From: Bacteroidales bacterium
Lineage (GTDB): Bacteria > Bacteroidota > Bacteroidia > Bacteroidales > WRLA01
Direction: 5' to 3'
Assembly (NCBI GenBank): GCA_009777825.1
Contig: WRLA01000010.1
Span: 1 to 59,381 of the forward strand
DNA length: 59,381 nt
Under the pieces are notes generated by a model. That model was not told the origin of the DNA. It saw nothing but the letters and a program-made list of their open reading frames with translations, and did no database searches. Below, one piece after another: positions 16,528 to 25,040 of the stretch; within the stretch, counting starts at the first letter, position 1; every line of letters starts with the position of its first letter. Both the position numbers and the translations under genes were made by a program.

Positions 16528-17235
16528 TCATCTGCGAAAATCCGTCTCATCTGCGTCATCTGCTTGCCTCCCTTCCGGTCTTCGTTCCTCCGTCCGTCGC
16601 ACGGCTTTTTCCAATTTCCACTCTTTTATCTGTCGCTCGTTTCCGGAGATGAGGACTTCGGGTACTTTCCATCCGTTGTAGTCGAAGGGGCGGGTATATA
16701 CGGGCGGACTTACCAATCCATCCTGGAAAGAGTCGGAGAGCGCCGACATTTCGTCGTTCAGCACGCCCGGTATCAGGCGCACGACGCTGTCGGCGATGAC
16801 CGCTGCCGCCAACTCTCCGCCCGTCAGCACGTAGTTTCCGATGGAAATCTCTTTGGTGATAAAGTGTTCGCGGATACGCTCGTCAACGCCCTTGTAATGT
16901 CCGCAGAGGATGATCAGGTTTTTATACGAACTCATTTGATTGCAAAGAGGTTGCGTGAGCAGTTCTCCATCGGGGGCGGTGTAGATGATTTCGTCGTATT
17001 CCCGTTCGCTTTTCAGGGCGGTGATGCAGTCAGCTATCGGTTGTATCATCATCACCATGCCGCCGCCGCCGCTGTAGGCGTAGTCGTCAACGCGCTTGTG
17101 CTTGTCGGCAGCATAGTCGCGGATGTTGTGAAAATGAAACTCCGCCAACTTTCTATCGCACGCCCGCTTTAAGATGCTGTAGTCAAGAAGCGACGACAGG
17201 ACTTCGGGAAAGAGGGTTAAGATGTCTATTCGCAT
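16528..17235 (-). CDS. trmD: tRNA (guanine-N1-)-methyltransferase
   Basis: A 235-residue TrmD, which methylates G37 of tRNAs read with CNN codons, using S-adenosylmethionine. Motifs are [39 protein letters not shown] (knot and AdoMet site), [15 protein letters not shown] and [20 protein letters not shown]. The C-terminus is odd: after [12 protein letters not shown] the last residues ([12 protein letters not shown]) are encoded by a dispersed repeat word (GCAGATGACGCAGATGAGAC and following), so the natural end has been replaced. Confidence 0.95.
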   Translation of the reverse strand: MRIDILTLFPEVLSSLLDYSILKRACDRKLAEFHFHNIRDYAADKHKRVDDYAYSGGGGMVMMIQPIADCITALKSEREYDEIIYTAPDGELLTQPLCNQMSSYKNLIILCGHYKGVDERIREHFITKEISIGNYVLTGGELAAAVIADSVVRLIPGVLNDEMSALSDSFQDGLVSPPVYTRPFDYNGWKVPEVLISGNERQIKEWKLEKAVRRTEERRPEGRQADDADETDFRR

Positions 17236-17250
17236 GGTGGATGCTGCTTT

Positions 17251-17415
17251 TCACCATATCCGTTGAGGTGAATTTAATCCTTGCCAAAAAGCATCATTTT
17301 CCAAACTTTTGTTAAAATAGGCATCCAATTCAAGGAATGTCATATCTTTTGTTTCTTCATATATTTTCGCCTGAATTTCTTCTTTCATTTTTAAACAATC
17401 AAATTCCTTTTCCAT
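17251..17415 (-). CDS. small partner (probable antitoxin) of the PIN toxin
   Basis: A 54-residue gene read directly from the minus strand: it starts MEKEFDCLKMKEEIQAKIYE and ends NSPQRIW, with a TGA at 17251-17253. The first half is a charged helix of the kind (FDCLKMKEEIQxKIYEETKxM) that I associate with small antitoxins paired with PIN proteins. The ATG lies inside the last 17 bases of the PIN gene, so the toxin gene comes first. Its base composition and coupling support a real gene; the antitoxin role is inference. Confidence 0.72.
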   Translation of the reverse strand: MEKEFDCLKMKEEIQAKIYEETKDMTFLELDAYFNKSLENDAFWQGLNSPQRIW

Positions 17416-17869
17416 AATCTATTAAGTCTTTTGGGTTTCTAATTTCAAGTGTAATATGACCGTTTTTCAGGTTCACAGCATTGTATCCCTTTATACGGCT
17501 GAGATTTACAATGTGTTTAAAATTCCAACTTGCCAACACATCTACTTTGTTTATAGTTGCCAGCGCTATATGCCTGCAATCGTCTAAACTTGTTTTTCCC
17601 ACCACATTTTCAGCAATATATTTATTGGCAAGTTCTTTTGCTTCGTTTGTTAAAGCAACTCTTTCAAAAGAATCTTTGCCATAATTGTTTAATAGGGATT
17701 TCACGTTTGGCGGAGCATCTTTTAACTCCTTCCATAATACTGTTGAAAGCACAAAAATAACTTCCTTGTTTTCAAGCCGTTCAAAAAGCATTTTAGTCTC
17801 TTTTTCAAACTCTTTGTCGAAAAAGCCACCTACTATTGAGGTGTCAATATATATCCGTTGCTGTTTCAT
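17399..17869 (-). CDS. PIN-domain protein (VapC-like toxin)
   Basis: A 156-residue PIN-domain protein. The acidic nuclease positions are seen in IYIDTSIVGGFFD (Asp), STVLWKELKD (Glu) and SLDDCRHIALATINKVDVLA (Asp residues), then ASWNFKHIVNL. Such proteins are RNases that are usually neutralised by a small partner; the downstream overlapping 54-residue gene is the candidate. The start overlaps the C69 peptidase stop by 4 bases, so the module has inserted downstream of, and coupled to, that gene. Confidence 0.83.
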   Translation of the reverse strand: MKQQRIYIDTSIVGGFFDKEFEKETKMLFERLENKEVIFVLSTVLWKELKDAPPNVKSLLNNYGKDSFERVALTNEAKELANKYIAENVVGKTSLDDCRHIALATINKVDVLASWNFKHIVNLSRIKGYNAVNLKNGHITLEIRNPKDLIDYGKGI

Positions 17870-19641
17870 TCTATTACTTTTAATTTATCCCCCGTCTTCT
17901 CAATAATCACCCTATAGTAATCATCGCCAAAACGAATATGTTCCACTTTCGGGGCGTAGTATTTATATCCTTCGGGGACGGGTTGGGCGGTTTTTTTGTT
18001 TCCGTCCATATATTTTACAAAGAGATAGTGGTAAAAATCTTTCCACTCCTTTACCAAATTGTTGGCGGTGTTCACCGAGAAACCGGTTAGAAACTCTGCT
18101 GCTCTTCTGGGTTCTTGGGTGAAGAGTTGTTGTGCTTCTGCGTCTATTCTTTCTACATCTTTGACATATTTGGCTTCGTATCCGGCTTGTTTTTCGGCAA
18201 TTTCGGGGTGGATGACGTTGTAGCGGGTGTAGGCGAAGTTGGTTACCTGGTTAAATATCCAGAAGCCGGCTGTTTCCGACCATGTCATCATGTCGCCGTT
18301 TCCTACGGCGTAACATTCGGGCGTTCTGGTCATGCAGGTGTACATGGGTGCATAGACGGTGCTGGAGGCGTCGTCCACGCCAAACCAAATAATTCCGCCG
18401 AGGTTGTTGGGAATCCACGAGCGGGACTGTGTTACAAAAGAGAAACCGGTCTGTTGCGTTGCCGTAACGCGTTCGTGGATGTAATCTCCGCCGTCAATAG
18501 ACCACGTCATCGGGCGCCAGCGGTACGGACAAGCGAAAGGTCCTGCTCCGATGTCGTTTGCCATGTCTAAGGGTGTTCCTTCCAAATGGTCACGCATAAA
18601 AAAGAACATCGCTTCTACGTCAACCTTTTTACTGGGTTGTACCCACAGCGGCATCCTATTGTTGGGGAAATTTTCCGGTTTCAGCGGTTGTCCTTCGACG
18701 GCAGGGACGGGACATTTGATGTTTCCAATGGCATAATCCCAATATTTGTCCATGCCGTCGGTTACTTTGTTGAACATCGCCCACACGCGCAATTCGCAAA
18801 AACGGGCGGCGCCAAAATCAATCGGTGCGTAAACGTCTGAGAATGAGAATTTTTCGTCTGTTCCTTCGTACAGTTTGGCTTCGCGGGCGAAACTGACTAC
18901 GTCGTGGGAGTAAACGGTTGTTACCTCTTTGTTATAGATTTTGTCGATATTTTTCGACGAAAGCGCCTCTTTACCTTTCATCGGGAAAGTGGTGATGCGG
19001 GCATGGTTGGCATGTGCCGAGACATATCCGTCGGGAATCAGACGTGCCACCCAGACGGCGCCTTTGTTGGCGTTGTAGGTTTTTCCACTTTTGTCGGTTA
19101 CCATCTTGGTTCCTTTTCCGATGAGATCCATGATCCAGACTTCTTCGGGGTCGGCAATGGAGAAAGATTCTCCGCCACTGGCGTAGCCGTGTTCTTCTAA
19201 CAGTTTGGCGAAGATGAAGATGGCTTCGCGGGCGGTCTTGGCACGTTGTAATGTGGTATAAATCAAACTGCCGTAGTCCATAATTCCGGTAGAATCCTCT
19301 AATTCTTTCCGTCCGCCGTAGGTTGTTTCTCCGATGGCTAACTGGTATTCGTTCATGTTGCCGACGACGTTATAGGTCTGTCGCACTTGCGGGATGCGTC
19401 CGAGAAATTTCCCGCTATCCCATTCGTAGATGTCCAACAGAGCGCCTTCGGGGTATGTTCGGGCAGGCCAATGATACAGTTCGCCGTATAACACGTGCGA
19501 ATCGGCAGAGTAACTAATCATGGTTGACCCATCGGAAGAAGCGCCTTTGGTGATTAAAAAATTGGTACAAGCATCGGCTTGTTTCCAGCCTGTAAACATG
19601 ACAAACAGGCAAAAAATAATAGCAAAATTGTTTTTCGACAT
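17866..19641 (-). CDS. C69 family dipeptidase (PepD-like)
   Basis: A 591-residue exported dipeptidase of the Ntn-hydrolase family C69. A signal peptide is followed by Cys25 in ACTNFLITKGASSDGSTM, the N-terminal nucleophile exposed after processing. Other family blocks are GNMNEYQLAIGETTYGGRKE, YGSLIYTTLQRAKTAREAI, HANHARITTFPM and a Trp-rich region (YRWRPMTW). It would cleave dipeptides in the periplasm, complementing the DPP11-like enzyme and the amino-acid symporter of this window. Length is normal. Confidence 0.92.
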   Translation of the reverse strand: MSKNNFAIIFCLFVMFTGWKQADACTNFLITKGASSDGSTMISYSADSHVLYGELYHWPARTYPEGALLDIYEWDSGKFLGRIPQVRQTYNVVGNMNEYQLAIGETTYGGRKELEDSTGIMDYGSLIYTTLQRAKTAREAIFIFAKLLEEHGYASGGESFSIADPEEVWIMDLIGKGTKMVTDKSGKTYNANKGAVWVARLIPDGYVSAHANHARITTFPMKGKEALSSKNIDKIYNKEVTTVYSHDVVSFAREAKLYEGTDEKFSFSDVYAPIDFGAARFCELRVWAMFNKVTDGMDKYWDYAIGNIKCPVPAVEGQPLKPENFPNNRMPLWVQPSKKVDVEAMFFFMRDHLEGTPLDMANDIGAGPFACPYRWRPMTWSIDGGDYIHERVTATQQTGFSFVTQSRSWIPNNLGGIIWFGVDDASSTVYAPMYTCMTRTPECYAVGNGDMMTWSETAGFWIFNQVTNFAYTRYNVIHPEIAEKQAGYEAKYVKDVERIDAEAQQLFTQEPRRAAEFLTGFSVNTANNLVKEWKDFYHYLFVKYMDGNKKTAQPVPEGYKYYAPKVEHIRFGDDYYRVIIEKTGDKLKVIE

Positions 19642-19695
19642 AAATAAAAGTTTTTATTAAAATATATGAATAATTGCACTGTAAATTTTCGGTTT

Positions 19696-21039
19696 TTATC
19701 CGTTTCCTCCCAGAATCACCACCGCTCCTTGATATTTATACTCTTTTCGCGTGGATTTGGCTTTCAAGATGAAATAATAGGTTCCGTTCGGGCAACCGCC
19801 GCCGTCCCATCCGTCGTCGGGAAAATCTTTGGTTTCATACACTTTGCGTCCTGTACGGTCTTGAATGATAAGGACATGGCTCACAAAGACGTCGCGTAAT
19901 TTTTGCGAGCCGTTGGCATGTATTTTAAAGCGGTTGTTTCCGGGTGTTACCAAGTTTTTGAATTCCAACTGGGCGGGTTCGACAACTACGGCTTTTACGA
20001 CGGTGGTATCGCAACCGTATTGCCTGCCTTGGGCGCTCAGTTGTATTTCGTAGTCGTTGTCAACAAGGAAGATATAGTCGAAGTCGGTTTGGTTTTTTCG
20101 CTCGCCCAAGTCCAAAGAGTCGCGAATGCCTGAGTCGGGGTTGGTATAGTACATTTTCCATTCCCAGTTGTAGGCATAGTCGGTCGAATCGGAGCCTTCT
20201 TTTGTTACATAAAAACGTATCGGATGCTCTTTTACGGCAAATTCTTCCTCTGCCGTGTATTTTGTTTCGTACGTCCAGTCAAATTCCGGCGCTCTCCACG
20301 TCTTTATCATAATTGACGTGTCGTGTCGGCAGCCGTTGCCGTCGGTGATGAGAACGCTCACCTCGCCTTCGGATAATTGTCCTACTCTTTCGGGATAAAA
20401 CGAATTTTGCATTCCGTCGCTCCACAGGTATTTGTAGGGCGAAACGCCTTCCAAAATCGTTACTTCGGCTTGTCCTTTCTCTTCATACGAACAGCCGATG
20501 CCGGTTTGCGCTATCGTCATGGAGATAGAACCCGGATGAATGTTCACATCCGGCAAGTCGTGGTAAAATGCTGCGATGTTTTCCTCTTCCGGCGTCTTAA
20601 AATAGCAGGAGTCGGTGATAAAACGGAGGGTGTCCACGCCTTGTTTAAGCCCGTTGAAAGTTATTTTGAAGATAAGAGCGGTTTCTTCGGAAGATGGAAC
20701 GCGAAAGTTAATGGGATTTGCCAATGTATCCACAATCATACACTGTCCGGAAACGGGATAAGAAAGGTCAAAACTTCCAAAAACGGGGTTTTCGGTGATA
20801 ACGCTTTCTATTTTCATCAAATCCGCATCAAATTCAAACATCAACCTGAAATGAGAGACATCTTGTGCGCTGGTAGCATCGGATACGTTATCGTACATAG
20901 CGAGCCTCACCACGCCTTTTGTCCCTGTGCAAATGCTGTCCATCTGCACAAATTTTGCCGTAATCAACGATTGAGAAAAAACCCGTCCGAAAGCCAAGAC
21001 GGTGATAATCAATAAGATATATTTTAATTTTTGTTTCAT
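19696..21039 (-). CDS. type IX-secreted protein with gliding-motility C-terminal domain
   Basis: A 447-residue exported protein with a signal peptide ending near residue 23 (GRVFSQS). The N-terminal part (30-165) looks like a cohesin/TGF-beta-binding-like beta sandwich (VVRLAMYDN, FRLMFEFDADLMKIESV). The middle holds a SprB-like repeat (GQAEVTILEGVSPYKYLWSD). The last 90 residues match the type B sorting domain: LVTPGNNRFKIHANGSQKLR, then LIIQDRTGRKVYETKDFPDD and GWDGGGCPNGTYYFIL. It is expected to be exported by PorV-dependent type IX secretion. Function on the surface is unknown. Confidence 0.85.
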   Translation of the reverse strand: MKQKLKYILLIITVLAFGRVFSQSLITAKFVQMDSICTGTKGVVRLAMYDNVSDATSAQDVSHFRLMFEFDADLMKIESVITENPVFGSFDLSYPVSGQCMIVDTLANPINFRVPSSEETALIFKITFNGLKQGVDTLRFITDSCYFKTPEEENIAAFYHDLPDVNIHPGSISMTIAQTGIGCSYEEKGQAEVTILEGVSPYKYLWSDGMQNSFYPERVGQLSEGEVSVLITDGNGCRHDTSIMIKTWRAPEFDWTYETKYTAEEEFAVKEHPIRFYVTKEGSDSTDYAYNWEWKMYYTNPDSGIRDSLDLGERKNQTDFDYIFLVDNDYEIQLSAQGRQYGCDTTVVKAVVVEPAQLEFKNLVTPGNNRFKIHANGSQKLRDVFVSHVLIIQDRTGRKVYETKDFPDDGWDGGGCPNGTYYFILKAKSTRKEYKYQGAVVILGGNG

Positions 21040-21082
21040 CTGCTTTTTAATTTTAATGGGTGCAAGATACGAAATTTTTGCG

Positions 21083-22267
21083 TTACAACAACTCCACCGG
21101 ATTTATGTTCAGAAATTCCTCAATGGGAATACCGCCCGTTCCGACAAACATAGTCTTTGCGGCGGGGTATTGGCTTAAAAATTTACCGATACCTTTGTTT
21201 TGTGTCGAAACGCCGCTTTTCACTTCCAAACCCAATATTTTCTCGCCGTATTCGATGACAAAATCTATTTCACAATCGCCTTCCCGCCAATAGTACAGTT
21301 TGTAATTTTCGGTGATGGCGTTTCCCAATAAATGCGTTCCGACAGCCGATTCGGCTATTCTTCCCCATAAGTTCGGCTCTTGAAACGTTTGTAGAAAATC
21401 GGTTTTCAGGTAGGCGGAGCGTAGCGCATTGTTATAGAGTTGGAATTTGGGAATCGAACCCCGTTTTTTCACAATATTGCCCGAAAACTTTTCCAAACCG
21501 CCCAGCAGTCCGCAATTCGAGAGCAACGAGAGATAGTGTGAAAGCGTCGTTGTGTTGCCGGCGTCGAGCAGTTGTCCTAATATTTTTGTGAAAGAGAGAA
21601 TCTGTCCCGAATAATGAGTGCCGATTTCAAAAAGCCGTTTCAACAGAGCCGGTTTATCCACTCTTGTCAGCATCAGAATATCCTTTGAGATACTTGTTTC
21701 TATCAGAGAATCAATGATATACGATTTCCACCGTTTCTCGTCGTCAATCAGCGAGGCAGCGCCCGGATAACCGCCAAAGTAGATGTATTGGTTGATGTCC
21801 CATCCGAAAGCCGACTGCATTTCGGCGAAAGACCAATGTCCGATGTATGTCTTCTCAAAGCGTCCGGCAAGCGATTCGGTCAGTCCTTTTTGGATAAGTA
21901 AACTCGACGAACCGAGCAAAATCACTTTGATGTTGTTCCCTGTCCGGCTATCTTCGTCCCAAAGTTTTTTTACCGTTTCGCTCCAATTATCAATTTTTTG
22001 GATTTCGTCTATCACCAAAAGCAACTCTCCGGCACCGGATAATTTTAACTTAATCCGCGCCGTTTCCCAAACCGTCTGCAACCATCTTGTGTCGGCGGCT
22101 GCTACCGTGTCGGCGGTTTCGTAAATGTTTTCGACTGCGATTTTTGAAAGTAATTGCAAAATCATAGTCGTTTTTCCAACTTGCCGAGGTCCATAAAGCA
22201 CCTGGATGAACTTTCTGCTTTCATTCATCCGCCTTGTAAGTCTCTGTAAATAAACTCTTTCTATCAT
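21083..22267 (-). CDS. AAA ATPase with DUF4143 domain
   Basis: A 394-residue ATPase. Walker A is YGPRQVGKTT (residues 25-34) and Walker B is LLLVIDEIQK. GSSSLLIQKGLTESLAGRFE is sensor-like. The C-terminal half is the DUF4143 domain, including WREGDCEIDFVIEYGEKILGLEVK, which resembles a PD-(D/E)XK nuclease core (D-x-E-V-D...ExK pattern). The family is common and variable in Bacteroidota; its function is not established. Its promoter carries two dyads (see the operator entry), so it is probably regulated. Confidence 0.85.
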   Translation of the reverse strand: MIERVYLQRLTRRMNESRKFIQVLYGPRQVGKTTMILQLLSKIAVENIYETADTVAAADTRWLQTVWETARIKLKLSGAGELLLVIDEIQKIDNWSETVKKLWDEDSRTGNNIKVILLGSSSLLIQKGLTESLAGRFEKTYIGHWSFAEMQSAFGWDINQYIYFGGYPGAASLIDDEKRWKSYIIDSLIETSISKDILMLTRVDKPALLKRLFEIGTHYSGQILSFTKILGQLLDAGNTTTLSHYLSLLSNCGLLGGLEKFSGNIVKKRGSIPKFQLYNNALRSAYLKTDFLQTFQEPNLWGRIAESAVGTHLLGNAITENYKLYYWREGDCEIDFVIEYGEKILGLEVKSGVSTQNKGIGKFLSQYPAAKTMFVGTGGIPIEEFLNINPVELL

Positions 22268-22278
22268 GGTTTTATATT

Positions 22279-22326
22279 TTACTCAATATGATGAGTAAAA
22301 TTACTCAATATCGAGTGCAAAGATAC
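22279..22326 (-). promoter_or_regulatory. DUF4143 gene promoter with two dyad sites
   Basis: On the minus strand GTATCTTTGCAC (22315-22326) is a canonical -7 element. On the plus strand ACTCAATATCGAGT (22303-22316) and ACTCAATATGATGAGT (22281-22296) are two dyads, with their starts 22 bases apart (two helical turns), between the promoter and the start codon at 22267. This layout suits a cooperative repressor. Confidence 0.6.
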
Positions 22327-23153
22327 TAATTTTTCCGAAACTTCGCCGCCGTCCAGTTATTTTTTACCGACAGCGTTTCCTGTTGCAGTCCGTATTTTTT
22401 TGCTTCCGTTCTAATGGCTTCGACATCTTCGGTGTAGAAGCCGCTGAAGAAGATGATGCCGTTGTTGTTCAGCACGTTGCAGTAGTATTTCATGTCGCGC
22501 AGGAGGATGTTGCGGTTGATGTTGGCGAAGATGACGTCGTAATGCTCGACGCCCAATGCGGAGGCATCGCCCAACACGGCTTTGACGGCGGTTGTATTGT
22601 TGATTTTCAGGTTGTCGCAGGTGTTGTTGTACGCCCACTCGTCGTTGTCAATGGCGGTTACCGCCGCGGCGCCTTTTTTCTCTGTCAAGATGGCGATGAC
22701 GCCTGTTCCACATCCCATGTCCAATACTTTTTTTCCGGTAACGTCTTCTTTCAGAAGTAGTTGTAGCATTTGAAGCGTTGTTTCGTGGTGGGCGGTTCCG
22801 AATGCCATGCGCGGCTCAATGATAAGGTCAAATTCGATGCCGTTTTGTGGTTCGTGAAACGGAGCGCGCACGAGACAGTTTGCGGCGACGCGAACGGGGT
22901 CGAAGTTGCTTTCCCACACGGCGTTCCAGTTTTGGTCGGGGATGAGTTTTTTTTCGTAGCGGAATTTTTGGGGCAGAGAGGAGAGCAGTTTGTCCAGTGC
23001 CTCTTCCGAAAAATTTTCGGAGACGATGTATGCGCTGATGCCGTCTTCGTTTTCCATAAAACTTTCAAAGCCAATCTCTCCCAACAGAGCGGGGAGGAGG
23101 TCTTCGCCGGGGAAGTTATCCGGGTAATGACATTTTATTTCGATGTATTCCAT
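22326..23153 (-). CDS. prmA: ribosomal protein L11 methyltransferase
   Basis: A 275-residue AdoMet-dependent methyltransferase that modifies ribosomal protein L11. The N-terminal substrate-recognition domain (1-100) is followed by RMAFGTAHHETTLQMLQLL and motif I VLDMGCGTGVIAILTEKKGA, then AIDNDEWAYNN and IFANINRNILL (NPPF-like position). Length is normal for Bacteroidota. Confidence 0.94.
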   Translation of the reverse strand: MEYIEIKCHYPDNFPGEDLLPALLGEIGFESFMENEDGISAYIVSENFSEEALDKLLSSLPQKFRYEKKLIPDQNWNAVWESNFDPVRVAANCLVRAPFHEPQNGIEFDLIIEPRMAFGTAHHETTLQMLQLLLKEDVTGKKVLDMGCGTGVIAILTEKKGAAAVTAIDNDEWAYNNTCDNLKINNTTAVKAVLGDASALGVEHYDVIFANINRNILLRDMKYYCNVLNNNGIIFFSGFYTEDVEAIRTEAKKYGLQQETLSVKNNWTAAKFRKN

Positions 23154-23290
23154 ATTATTATAGTTGTGAGTAACATTATATTATCGTTCTTCTTCAGTAT
23201 GAATAAACTTTGCCCTACACAAGGGGATTCCGCCCTTTCAGGGGTTTGCGGCATGGGAAAAATCATAGTTCAGACAAGATATTTTCAGTT

Positions 23291-23884
23291 CTACTTCAAT
23301 TTTTTAAAAACTTCCACGGGTTTTCCGTTGCTTTTCGTAAGCGCTTCGTTCAGCAGTTCGGTGATGTCGCCGTGGTGGAAGTCGGAGGTTTTTCCGCAGA
23401 GGTACATCTCTGTGAGGGGGTCGGTGTCAATGATGGCGTCGAACAGTTCTGCTATCGGCGGGATGGATTCGAGCGCCATATACTCGTCGTAGGTGTATTT
23501 CAAAAACGCTACGTTGGTACTGATGCCGCGCTTGTCCAAGAGAAAACCATGTTCCAACAATACCGGCAACTGTCCTTTGACGTCGGTTTTTCCCGGGTAC
23601 GAGACGATGGCTGTCTTTTCCTCGTTCAGTCCGACGGGGACATTTTGGGAGTAGTCGGCTTTGGTCTTGTAAATGATGACATTGGGCAACGCAGCAACGC
23701 TTCCGGTAAGAACTTCTTGGTTTTGTTCTGTTTCTGTGTCGTTTTTCACAACGGCATCACGGGGTTGCAGCGGCGTCAATTCCGTGTTTTCGGCGGACGA
23801 CGCCGTTTTCTTTGAACATGTACATCCTGTTGCACCTACGGCAACTATTAATACGGTTATTAACAAATAAAAATGTGGTCTCAT
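23291..23884 (-). CDS. hypothetical lipoprotein
   Basis: A 197-residue protein with a lipoprotein signal (LLITVLIVAVGATGCTC; lipidated Cys about residue 21). The mature part has no recognised domain; it contains KTAIVSYPGKTDVKGQLPVL and ends PVEVFKKLK. The ATG at 23884 begins the signal sequence, and the longer frame to 23935 adds residues lacking signal character. TATCTTTACA at 23911-23920 (minus strand) may be the promoter. Confidence 0.7.
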   Translation of the reverse strand: MRPHFYLLITVLIVAVGATGCTCSKKTASSAENTELTPLQPRDAVVKNDTETEQNQEVLTGSVAALPNVIIYKTKADYSQNVPVGLNEEKTAIVSYPGKTDVKGQLPVLLEHGFLLDKRGISTNVAFLKYTYDEYMALESIPPIAELFDAIIDTDPLTEMYLCGKTSDFHHGDITELLNEALTKSNGKPVEVFKKLK

Positions 23885-23927
23885 ATACAATATTTTAAAA
23901 ATTATTTGAGTGTAAAGATAACAAATA

Positions 23928-25040
23928 TCATGCAATTTGTCGCTTATAAAATTTCAGCACTGCTGCGTTGATAATCAACGCGAATAGCGAGAGGCTGATG
24001 AGTTCGTTCCGGACGTTGTAGAGCGTTCCGCCTTTGAGGATGATGAGTTTGATGATGCCCATGAAGTAGGCGACGGGGTTGATGGTGTTGATCGCCTTTG
24101 CCCATTCGGGCATGCTGTCAATGGAGGTGAACAAGCCGCTGAGCAGGATGCAGGTGATGAAGATAAAGACGATGACCATCATGGATTGCGCCTGTGTACG
24201 CGAAAAGATAGAGATGAAAAATCCCAATCCCAACATGCCGAGCAGATAGATTCCGGTAAGCGACAGCAACAACGGTATCGAGCCGAGAATATGTATTCCG
24301 AACCCAAACCGCATGATCATCAGTCCGATACAAAATTCTGCCATTCCGATAATCCAAAACGGCGTCATCTTTCCGATGATGAAATGGTGTTTCAACATCG
24401 GAGTGATGTTCAACTGTTCGATGGTTCCTATCTCTTTTTCGCGCACGATGTTGAGTGTGGAGAGCAGGCAGCCTATCATGGTTATCAGGATGGTCAATAT
24501 TCCCGGCACGAAGATGTTTCGGAAGTTCATCTGTTTGTTGAACCAGTAGGTCGGCGAGATGGTGATGTACGACGGTTGTTCGGCGAGGTTGTGTACAATG
24601 CGGATGTCGGAGACATAATCCGCCAGAACGCCGTTGATGTATGAAACGCCCACGCCGGCTTTCATACCGTTGATGGCGTTTGCCGTAACGGAGATGGTAG
24701 GCATCAGTCCGTTTTGGATGTCCCGTTCGCAGTGCTGGGGGATTTCGATGATGATGTCAATGGCGTCGTGTCGCAGGTGTTTGTCGGCTTCTTTCCGGTT
24801 GGCGACGTCTTGTTTGAGGGAGAAAAAGCCGCTTCCGTTAAGTTTGGAAATCAGTTGGTTGGAAAAAGAGGAACGGTCGCCGTCGAGGACGACGATGTTG
24901 AGGTTTTTAATGTCTAAGTCGGCGGCGTAAGGGAAAATTATCAGCATCACAAAGGGAATGAAGATGATAAGCCGCCAAAGAACCGGGTTGCGAAATATCT
25001 GGAGAAACTCCTTTTTGATGAGGGCGAGGATGATTTTCAT
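23928..25040 (-). CDS. ABC-2 type transporter permease
   Basis: A 370-residue inner membrane protein of the YhhJ/ABC-2 type. One membrane helix near residues 20-40 is followed by a periplasmic domain (50-170) and five helices (170-370), with LNIVREKEIGTIEQLNITPM as the conserved cytoplasmic loop. No ATP-binding protein gene is adjacent, so it needs a partner encoded elsewhere. It overlaps the acyltransferase stop by 4 bases (ATGA type), so it belongs to the minus-strand run and could export that pathway's product (inference). Confidence 0.87.
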   Translation of the reverse strand: MKIILALIKKEFLQIFRNPVLWRLIIFIPFVMLIIFPYAADLDIKNLNIVVLDGDRSSFSNQLISKLNGSGFFSLKQDVANRKEADKHLRHDAIDIIIEIPQHCERDIQNGLMPTISVTANAINGMKAGVGVSYINGVLADYVSDIRIVHNLAEQPSYITISPTYWFNKQMNFRNIFVPGILTILITMIGCLLSTLNIVREKEIGTIEQLNITPMLKHHFIIGKMTPFWIIGMAEFCIGLMIMRFGFGIHILGSIPLLLSLTGIYLLGMLGLGFFISIFSRTQAQSMMVIVFIFITCILLSGLFTSIDSMPEWAKAINTINPVAYFMGIIKLIILKGGTLYNVRNELISLSLFALIINAAVLKFYKRQIA

